19,482 bases of DNA. Source: an uncultured Pseudorhodobacter sp. (GTDB lineage Bacteria; Pseudomonadota; Alphaproteobacteria; Rhodobacterales; Rhodobacteraceae). The position numbers were made by a program, and so were the translations under genes. The stretch spans positions 1-19,482 of the forward strand of contig CAMFIX010000012.1 of NCBI GenBank assembly GCA_945952425.1. The letters are read 5' to 3'. Every line of letters begins with the position of its first letter. Position 1 is the stretch's first letter. Below are positions 12,756 through 19,482 of the stretch, piece after piece. Under the pieces are notes generated by a model that saw only the letters and a list, made by a program, of their open reading frames with translations, did not search any database and was not told the DNA's origin.

Positions 12756-14462
12756 ATGCAGATCAGGTTGTTGGGACGGCCCGAACTTGTCGGAGATGGG
12801 GGCGACCTTGCCGTGCGGGGGCGCCAGCCTTGGGCCGTGCTGGCCCGGGTTCTTCTGGCCGACCGCCCGCTCTCGCGCCGCCAACTGGCCCAGGAGCTGT
12901 TCCCCGAGACCGTCGATCCCTTGGGCGCCCTGCGCTGGTGCCTTGCCAGCCTGCGCCGCGCGCTGGGGGCCGAGGTGCTGACCGGCGACCCGATTGCGGC
13001 GAACCTGCCCGAGGGCGTCCGCGTCGATGCCCTGAGGATCGAGGCCGCGGAGTTCGATCCGCTTTGCGCCGGAGAGCTTTTGCAGGACAGCGCGCCGGAA
13101 GTCTGCGGGCCGGAGTTCGAGACCTGGCTGCTGGTCGAACGCGCCCGGCTGGCGACCCGCGTCGCCGAGCGCCTGCGCCGCGACACGATCGAGGCCCTGG
13201 CGCTGGGTCAGGCCGCCCGCGCGCTGCAGCTGGCCCGCCATGCCGTCCAGCGCGACCCTTTCGACGAGGGCGCCCATCTGCACCTGGTCCGCGCCCTGGT
13301 CCTGTCGGGCCATGCCGAGGCCGCGCTGGCCCATGCCGAGCGGACCGAGGCGCAGTTCCTGGCCGAGCTTGGCACGCCCCCGGTCGTGGCCCTGCGGCTG
13401 GCGGCGCGGCCCAAGGCGCCCGGGGCCGCGGCCCCGGCGGTCCAGGCGCGCACCCTGTTGCAGGCCGGCACCGCGGCCCTTAAGGCGGGTGCGGTGGAAA
13501 CCGGGCTCGATTGCCTGCGCCGCGCCAGCGCCGCGGCCGAGGCGGCGCTGGACCCCAAGCTCGAAGCCGAGAGCCTGGCCGAGCTCGGGACCGCGCTGAT
13601 CCATTCGATCTGCGGCCATGACGAAGAGGGCATGCTGCACCTGCGTCGGGCGGAAGAGATGGCCCTGCAGCACCAGTCCCGCGCCATCGCCTGCAATGCG
13701 GTGCTGGAGCAAAGCTATTCCGAGGCTTTGGCCGGTCGCCGCCCCCTGGCCGAGGCGATGACCGCCCGGGCGCTGGACCTCGCAGATGGCGACCCGCTGC
13801 TTTTGGCCTCGGTCCATGCTTTCGCGGGGTTCAACCTGGCCGATTGGGGCCGCCATGGCGCGGCCGATGCCGCCCATGACGCGGCGATCCGGGCAGCGCG
13901 CCAATCGGGGGCCGCCCGGCGCGAGGCCTGGGCGCTTGGGCTCGGCGCCTGGGGCAAGCTGCGGGCGGGGCAAGCCGATGCGGCGGCCGATTGGGCCCGC
14001 GCCAGCCTGGATCTTTGCGGGCGGATCGAATGGCTGTCCTTCCGCCCCTGGCCCGAAGCCATTGTGGCCGAGGCCGACCTGGCCCTTGGCGCCGACCCTT
14101 TGCCAGTGCTGGAGGGCCTGCAGGGCACCTTCGCCATGGCGACGCATCTGGACGATTCCTGCTGGATCGCGGCCGCGCTGCGCGCCATGGCGGCAGCGCA
14201 GGAAATCCTGGGGCGCCGGGCGCAGGCCTTGACCACGCTGGCACAGGCGGACCGGGCCTTCGCCGGCTCCCGCGATCCTTATGTCGCGCTGGAGGTCGAG
14301 ATCCTGCGCGACCGCACCCGCCTGACCCTGGACGACGACCCCGAGGCCGGGGCGCCCTTGTTGCAGGATCTGCTGACCATGGCGATCCGCACCCATGCCG
14401 AGCCCGCCATCGACTGCGCCCTGCGCTGGCGGAGGGCGCGGCTGGCCGGGCAGACGGTCTAG
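12756..14462 (+). CDS. SARP/BTAD-type transcriptional regulator with TPR-like C-terminal region
   Basis: A 568-residue DNA-binding regulator. Residues 1-90 form an OmpR-type winged helix as found in SARPs (MQIRLLGRPELVGDGG, then RQPWAVLARVLLADRPLSRRQLAQ, LRWCLASLRRAL at 59-70). Residues about 95-215 form the bacterial transcriptional activation domain (FETWLLVERARLATRV, HAVQRDPFDEGAHLHLVRAL, SGHAEAALAHAERTEAQF). From about 230 to the end the protein is built of Ala-rich helical pairs typical of TPR repeats, probably a sensor or protein-interaction module. No ATPase (NB-ARC) motif is seen. The ATG at 12756 follows AAAGGGG; an earlier in-frame ATG at 12711 is rejected because SARPs begin close to the MQIRLLG strand. 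It is divergent from the DUF4242 gene, suggesting that this gene is its target, and it converges on kdpE with 9 bases between stops. Confidence 0.87.
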   Translation: MQIRLLGRPELVGDGGDLAVRGRQPWAVLARVLLADRPLSRRQLAQELFPETVDPLGALRWCLASLRRALGAEVLTGDPIAANLPEGVRVDALRIEAAEFDPLCAGELLQDSAPEVCGPEFETWLLVERARLATRVAERLRRDTIEALALGQAARALQLARHAVQRDPFDEGAHLHLVRALVLSGHAEAALAHAERTEAQFLAELGTPPVVALRLAARPKAPGAAAPAVQARTLLQAGTAALKAGAVETGLDCLRRASAAAEAALDPKLEAESLAELGTALIHSICGHDEEGMLHLRRAEEMALQHQSRAIACNAVLEQSYSEALAGRRPLAEAMTARALDLADGDPLLLASVHAFAGFNLADWGRHGAADAAHDAAIRAARQSGAARREAWALGLGAWGKLRAGQADAAADWARASLDLCGRIEWLSFRPWPEAIVAEADLALGADPLPVLEGLQGTFAMATHLDDSCWIAAALRAMAAAQEILGRRAQALTTLAQADRAFAGSRDPYVALEVEILRDRTRLTLDDDPEAGAPLLQDLLTMAIRTHAEPAIDCALRWRRARLAGQTV

Positions 14463-14484
14463 GGACTCGGGCTAGGGACTCGGT
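14459..14484 (+). repeat. 13-bp tandem duplication containing both stop codons of convergent genes
   Basis: CTAGGGACTCGG occurs at 14459-14470 and again at 14472-14483, a 13-base period differing only in the last base. The TAG of the SARP gene (14460-14462) lies in the first copy. The reverse-strand TAG of kdpE (14474-14472) lies in the second. The duplication forms the whole gap between the two genes. Confidence 0.75.
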
Positions 14485-15161
14485 GGCTCGATCATGCGAT
14501 AGCCCGCCCCGGGTTCGGTGCGCAGGATCGTGGGATTGGCGGGGTCCGGCTCGATCTTGGCGCGCAGCTGTCCGATGAAGACGCGCAGATATTGCGTATC
14601 GTCGTGATGCGCCGGGCCCCAGACCGCCGTCAGGATCTGGCGGTGGGTGACCACGCGGCCGAGGTTGCGGGCCAAGACCTCCAGCAGGGCATATTCCTTG
14701 GGGGTCAGCCGCAGGGCCTCGCCGTCGCGCAGCACCAGGCGCTTGTCCAGGTCGATGACCAGGGCGCCGATCTCGACGCGCGGAACCTCGCCCCTGCCCC
14801 GGGCGGCATGGCGGGCGGCCGTGCGCAGGCGCGCTTGCAGCTCGGCGATGCCGAAGGGCTTTTCCAGGTAGTCGTCGGCCCCAAGATCCAGCGCCGCCAC
14901 CTTCTCGGCCTCGCGGTCCCGGGCCGACAGGACGATGACCGGCACCTGCGAAAAGGTGCGCAGGTCGCACAGCACCTCCTTGCCGTCGCGGTCGGGCAGG
15001 CCGAGGTCCAGAAGCACCGCATCCGGGGCGACCAGGGCCGCCAGCCGCAGCGCCTCGGCGCCGGTCAGGGCGGGGCGGGTCTGGTGGCCCGCGCTTTCCA
15101 ACCCGATGCGCAGCATGGTCTGGATCTGCGGGTCGTCGTCGACGATCAGGATCAGGGACAT
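14472..15161 (-). CDS. kdpE: KdpE, response regulator of the KdpDE potassium-sensing system
   Basis: OmpR/PhoB-type response regulator, 229 residues, which activates the kdp structural operon when phosphorylated by KdpD. The receiver domain (1-115) has the acidic pocket D8-D10, phospho-acceptor D52 in LLDLGLPDRDG, S79 in IVLSARD and K101 in LEKPF. The C-terminal winged helix carries LTPKEYALLEVLARNLGRVVTHRQ, WGPAHHDDTQYLRVFIGQLR (key residues YLRVFIGQLRAKIE) and a final TEPGAGYR turn, all typical of KdpE. The ATG at 15161 overlaps the kdpD stop by one base (TGATG). Its stop lies in a short tandem duplication next to the convergent SARP gene, with no room for a separate terminator. Confidence 0.95.
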   Translation of the reverse strand: MSLILIVDDDPQIQTMLRIGLESAGHQTRPALTGAEALRLAALVAPDAVLLDLGLPDRDGKEVLCDLRTFSQVPVIVLSARDREAEKVAALDLGADDYLEKPFGIAELQARLRTAARHAARGRGEVPRVEIGALVIDLDKRLVLRDGEALRLTPKEYALLEVLARNLGRVVTHRQILTAVWGPAHHDDTQYLRVFIGQLRAKIEPDPANPTILRTEPGAGYRMIEPPSP

Positions 15162-17800
15162 CAGACCTCCTCGGGCGGGAGTTCGGCGGCGGGCAGGCGC
15201 ACCACCATGCGGGTGCCGCGCCGCCGCACGGCCGGGCTTTCGGCATGGATCGTGCCGCCCATCGCCGTGACGAGACCGCGGCAGATCGACAGGCCAAGCC
15301 CGGTCCCCGGCCTGCGCCGGTCGGTGCCGCCGGCGCGATAGAACTTTTCGAAGACGCGCTCAAGATCGGCGGGCTTGATCCCCGGCCCCTCGTCCGTGAC
15401 GCTGACCATCACCTGATCCCCAAGGTTGCGGGCGTGGATGGCGACCTCGCCGCCTTCGGCATATTTATGCGCATTGTCGGCCAGGTTGAACATGACCTGG
15501 CCCAAAAGATCCTGGTCGCCCCGCACGAAATGCAGGTCGGGGGCCAGGCTGACCCGGGTCGCCTGCCCCGGATGGGTCTGGGCGCAGCGCTCGACCGCCT
15601 CGCGGATCGCATCGCCCACATCGACCCAATCGCGCCGCACCTTCACCGCACCGGCTTCGATCCGGCTCATCTCCATCAGGTTGCCGACGAAGCGGTTCAG
15701 CCGCCCGGCCTCTTGACCGATGGTCTGCAACAGGTCGTCCCTTTGATCGGCGGCCAGCGCGCCGCGCTCTTGCAGCGTCGTCACCGAGCCCAGGATCGCG
15801 GCCAAGGGTGTGCGCAGGTCGTGGCTGAGCGAGGCCAGCAGCGCGTCGCGGATGTTTTCGTTTTCCTGCAGGGCGGCGGCCTTGACCGCCTCGCGCACCA
15901 GAAGCGCACGGTCGAGCGCGAGCGCGGCCTGCTCGATCGTGGCGGCCAGCTGCGTCTCGTCCTCGGGCGGGGCTGCCTCGTTCGGGGTGACGCCCAGCAC
16001 ACCCACCACGCGGGTCGGCGTGCGCAAGGGATGAAAGCGCCAGCGGATGTTCGGCAGCGTGCCCGTCCGCCAGCCCGCGGGCTCTGCCTTGGCCAGTGCC
16101 CAGCGGGCGGCGGTCAGTTCGGCCGGGTCGGTCAGCTCGTCCGGCGGCCAGGCGGCGCGGGGGGCCAGGTCCGGGCCTTCTGGCAAGAGGAGGATCGCGT
16201 TCGCCCCGGTCAGCGCATGAACCTGGGCGACCGTGGCCCAAAGCACATCCTCTTCGGTCGAGGCGACGGCAAGCTTGCGGGAAAAGCCGGCTTGCGCCTC
16301 GATGGCGCGGGTCTGGGCCAGGGCGGCCCGCGCCTGGGCGCGAATCCGGCCGGTCAGCGATCCGGTCAGGGTGGCCACGGCCAGGAAGATCAGCAACGCA
16401 AACAGCTCGTGCGGTTTGGCGATGGTCAGGGTGTGGACCGGGTCGATGAAGAAGAAGTTATAGGCCAGGAAGGCGCATCCCGCCGCCAGCACCGCCGCCC
16501 GCGTGCCGCGCAGCATCGCGGCCGCCAGGACGCCCAGAAGGAAGATCATCGAGAGGTTGGGAAGCGCCATCACCGCGGCCAGACCAAGGCCCGCCGCCAC
16601 GCCGAGGCTTGTGGCCACCAGCGCGAGGCCGAGGTCGCCCAGCAGCCCCGGCCCGATCCAGGGACCGAGGGTCCAAGGGCTTGGCGTGTCGGCAAGCGGC
16701 ACGACCGTGACGGGGATCTCTTCGGCCTGGGCCAGAAGCGCCCGGGCCAGCGAGCGCCCCAATCCAAGGCGGGACCGCCTTTGACCCAGCAGGATCTGGG
16801 TGACATTCTCGCGCCGGGCCAGGCGCAGAAGGTCGGTCGCGAAACCCGTGCTGGTCAGCCTTTGCACCTCGGCCCCCAGGCTTTCGGCCAGGGCCAGGCT
16901 CTCCGCAACATCCGGGCGGGCGGCCCCCGGGCGGGCCAGCGAGACCGCGATCCAGCTGGCATTCAGCGAGGCCGCCTGCCGCGCCGCCAGCCGCACCAGC
17001 CTTTCCCCTGCCCCATCCGGCCCGATACAGACCAAAAGCCGCTCGGAGGCGCCCCAGGGCCCCTCGATGGCCTTTTGCCGCAGGATCTGGGTCATCTGGT
17101 CCTCGACCCGGTCGGCGGTGCGCCGCAAGGCGAGTTCGCGCAAGGCGGTCAGATTGCCGGGGGTAAAGAAATTCTCGGTCGCCCGGCGCGCGGTCTGGGC
17201 CATGTAGATCTTGCCCGCCTTCAGTCGTGCGATCAGCTCGTCGGGCGGGATATCGACCAGGACCACGTCCTGGGCCCTCTGCAGGACGGAATCCGGCACC
17301 GTCTCGCGCACCTGGACCCCGGTGATCTGCGCCACGACATCGGCCAGGCTTTCCAGGTGCTGGATGTTCAGCGCGGTCCAGACGTCGATACCCGCGTCCA
17401 GCAGTTCCTGCACATCCTGCCAGCGTTTCGGGTGACGGCTGCCCTCGGCATTGGTATGCGCCAATTCATCGACGATCAGCAGACCGGGATGAAGAGCTAA
17501 GGCGGCGTCCAGGTCGAACTCTTCCAGCGTCTGGCCGCGATAGGCGATCTGGCGACGGGGGAGCGTCTCCAGCCCCTGCGTCAGGGCCATGGTCTCATGG
17601 CGGCCATGGGTCTCCACCAGGCCTATGACAGGGGGGTGGCCCTCGGCCTTCAACCGTTGCGCGGCCGAGAGCATGGCATAGGTCTTGCCCACCCCCGGCG
17701 CGGCCCCGAGGAAGATCTTCAGACGCCCCGGCCGGTCGGCCCTGGTCAGAGACAGAAGCGCATCGGGGTCGGGCCGTTTCGGGGCGTCGGGCGCGGTCAC
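15161..17800 (-). CDS. kdpD: KdpD, potassium-responsive sensor histidine kinase
   Basis: Membrane sensor kinase of 879 residues, full length. The N-terminal KdpD domain (about 25-230) has Walker A GAAPGVGKT (32-40) and VDELAHTN (110-117). A Usp-like domain (about 252-370) follows. Then come the DUF4118 membrane region with about four segments between 385 and 485, a GAF-like domain (about 505-635), and the kinase core. The phospho-accepting histidine is H660 in SLSHDLRTPLAAI. The ATP-binding lid shows NLADNAHKY (772-780), DEGPG (803-807) and GTGLGL (832-837). The start is a GTG at 17800 that overlaps the kdpC stop by four bases (GTGA), indicating translational coupling. It phosphorylates or dephosphorylates KdpE in response to potassium limitation. 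All motifs are intact, so it should be functional. Confidence 0.95.
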   Translation of the reverse strand: MTAPDAPKRPDPDALLSLTRADRPGRLKIFLGAAPGVGKTYAMLSAAQRLKAEGHPPVIGLVETHGRHETMALTQGLETLPRRQIAYRGQTLEEFDLDAALALHPGLLIVDELAHTNAEGSRHPKRWQDVQELLDAGIDVWTALNIQHLESLADVVAQITGVQVRETVPDSVLQRAQDVVLVDIPPDELIARLKAGKIYMAQTARRATENFFTPGNLTALRELALRRTADRVEDQMTQILRQKAIEGPWGASERLLVCIGPDGAGERLVRLAARQAASLNASWIAVSLARPGAARPDVAESLALAESLGAEVQRLTSTGFATDLLRLARRENVTQILLGQRRSRLGLGRSLARALLAQAEEIPVTVVPLADTPSPWTLGPWIGPGLLGDLGLALVATSLGVAAGLGLAAVMALPNLSMIFLLGVLAAAMLRGTRAAVLAAGCAFLAYNFFFIDPVHTLTIAKPHELFALLIFLAVATLTGSLTGRIRAQARAALAQTRAIEAQAGFSRKLAVASTEEDVLWATVAQVHALTGANAILLLPEGPDLAPRAAWPPDELTDPAELTAARWALAKAEPAGWRTGTLPNIRWRFHPLRTPTRVVGVLGVTPNEAAPPEDETQLAATIEQAALALDRALLVREAVKAAALQENENIRDALLASLSHDLRTPLAAILGSVTTLQERGALAADQRDDLLQTIGQEAGRLNRFVGNLMEMSRIEAGAVKVRRDWVDVGDAIREAVERCAQTHPGQATRVSLAPDLHFVRGDQDLLGQVMFNLADNAHKYAEGGEVAIHARNLGDQVMVSVTDEGPGIKPADLERVFEKFYRAGGTDRRRPGTGLGLSICRGLVTAMGGTIHAESPAVRRRGTRMVVRLPAAELPPEEV

Positions 17801-18333
17801 TGCGGCAACGCATCCAGGGCGAGGTTCAAGGCCAGGACATTGACGCGCGGCTCTCCGATCAGGCCCCAGAGGCGGGTTTGCGTCTGGGCCATGACCAGCG
17901 CCCGGACCGCATCGGGCGGCAGACCGCGGGCTTGCGCCACGCGGGCGACCTGGGCCAGGGCATTGGCGGGCGAGATGTCGGGGTCCAGCCCCGAGGCCGA
18001 CATCGTCACCGCATCGGCCGGGATGCCGGGGCGCGCCTCGGCCTTCACCCGGTCGATCAGCTTTTGCGCGGTCGGCCCGAGGTTCGACCCACCCGAGGCC
18101 ATCGGGTCATAGCTGCCGGCCGAGGGACGGGGGTGAAAATAGCGCGTTTGGGTGAAGGCCTGACCCAGAAGGGCCGAGCCCACCACGCGGTCGGCTTGGA
18201 CGACCGGGCTGCCCCCGGCCTGCCAGGGAAAGGCCAGGCGCGCGGCGCCGGTCAGCGCCAGAGGATAGGCCAGGCCCAGAAGCAGGGTGAACATCCCCAT
18301 GAAGGTGACGGCGGGGCGAAGATGCTGGATCAT
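17797..18333 (-). CDS. kdpC: KdpC, subunit of the KdpFABC potassium-transporting ATPase
   Basis: Single-span membrane subunit (178 residues) of the high-affinity potassium pump. A transmembrane helix lies at about residues 8-31, followed by a periplasmic domain. Family motifs are VGSALLGQAF (51-60), YFHPRPSA (65-72), the SYDPMASGGSNLGPT region, and SGLDPDIS (114-121) followed by RVAQARGLP. A good AAGGAG site precedes the ATG at 18333. It starts 11 bases after the kdpB stop and overlaps the GTG of kdpD by four bases. It is thought to stabilise the KdpA/KdpB complex. Confidence 0.95.
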   Translation of the reverse strand: MIQHLRPAVTFMGMFTLLLGLAYPLALTGAARLAFPWQAGGSPVVQADRVVGSALLGQAFTQTRYFHPRPSAGSYDPMASGGSNLGPTAQKLIDRVKAEARPGIPADAVTMSASGLDPDISPANALAQVARVAQARGLPPDAVRALVMAQTQTRLWGLIGEPRVNVLALNLALDALPQ

Positions 18334-18344
18334 GACGGGCTCCT

Positions 18345-19482
<1,138 letters not shown>

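Noticed and set aside
12597..14396. Minus-strand open frame antisense to the SARP gene and in frame with the DUF4242 gene
   Set aside because: Only the last 90 codons (from 12596) resemble a protein family and have a ribosome-binding site; the rest is Gln/Gly/Arg-rich antisense sequence.
15245..17500. Long plus-strand open frame opposite kdpD
   Set aside because: KdpD on the minus strand has every expected domain and motif; the antisense translation is Gly/Gln/His/Arg-rich and unlike any protein.

Overview
The window is GC-rich, densely packed bacterial DNA that looks like an alphaproteobacterium of the Rhodobacterales (Paracoccus/Rhodobacter type). The reasons are the strong G/C third-position bias, the many ATGA/TGATG gene overlaps, a DUF3726-like protein and the overall gene styles. 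No RNA genes, CRISPR array, IS element or integrase were recognised.

Region 1 (1-9452, + strand) is a catabolic/uptake cluster. It opens with the 3' end of an Ldh_2-family NAD(P)H dehydrogenase. After a promoter-like gap comes a complete quaternary-amine (ProXWV/OpuA-type) ABC importer: binding protein, permease, ATPase. An aldehyde dehydrogenase resembling alpha-ketoglutarate-semialdehyde dehydrogenase follows. Then come a peptidase-M19-like protein lacking several canonical metal ligands, a 554-residue protein of unknown function, a DUF3726-like protein and an M20 amidohydrolase. Four genes from the dehydrogenase to the DUF3726-like protein are joined by 4-base ATGA overlaps, so they are probably translated as one unit. 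The likely theme is import of a betaine or N-methylated (hydroxy)proline-like compound and conversion towards 2-oxoglutarate; the substrate is inferred.

Region 2 (9482-11969, - strand) is a small TetR-headed operon: TetR regulator, multi-pass membrane protein, and an alpha/beta hydrolase of the 2,6-dihydroxypseudooxynicotine-hydrolase type. An imperfect palindrome lies just upstream of tetR. The amidohydrolase and the hydrolase converge on a shared hairpin.

Region 3 (11970-14462) has a gene-poor stretch with only a possible 28-codon ORF and decayed-looking coding fragments. A divergent pair follows: a small DUF4242 protein (- strand) and a SARP/BTAD-type transcriptional regulator with a long helical-repeat C-terminus (+ strand).

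Region 4 (14472-19482, - strand) is the end of a kdp potassium-uptake operon: kdpB (cut by the window edge), kdpC, kdpD and kdpE, tightly coupled. kdpE converges on the SARP gene, and the two stop codons sit in a 13-base tandem duplication.

The best candidates for undescribed biology are the coupled M19-variant/unknown/DUF3726 cassette in Region 1 and the SARP-DUF4242 divergent pair in Region 3.
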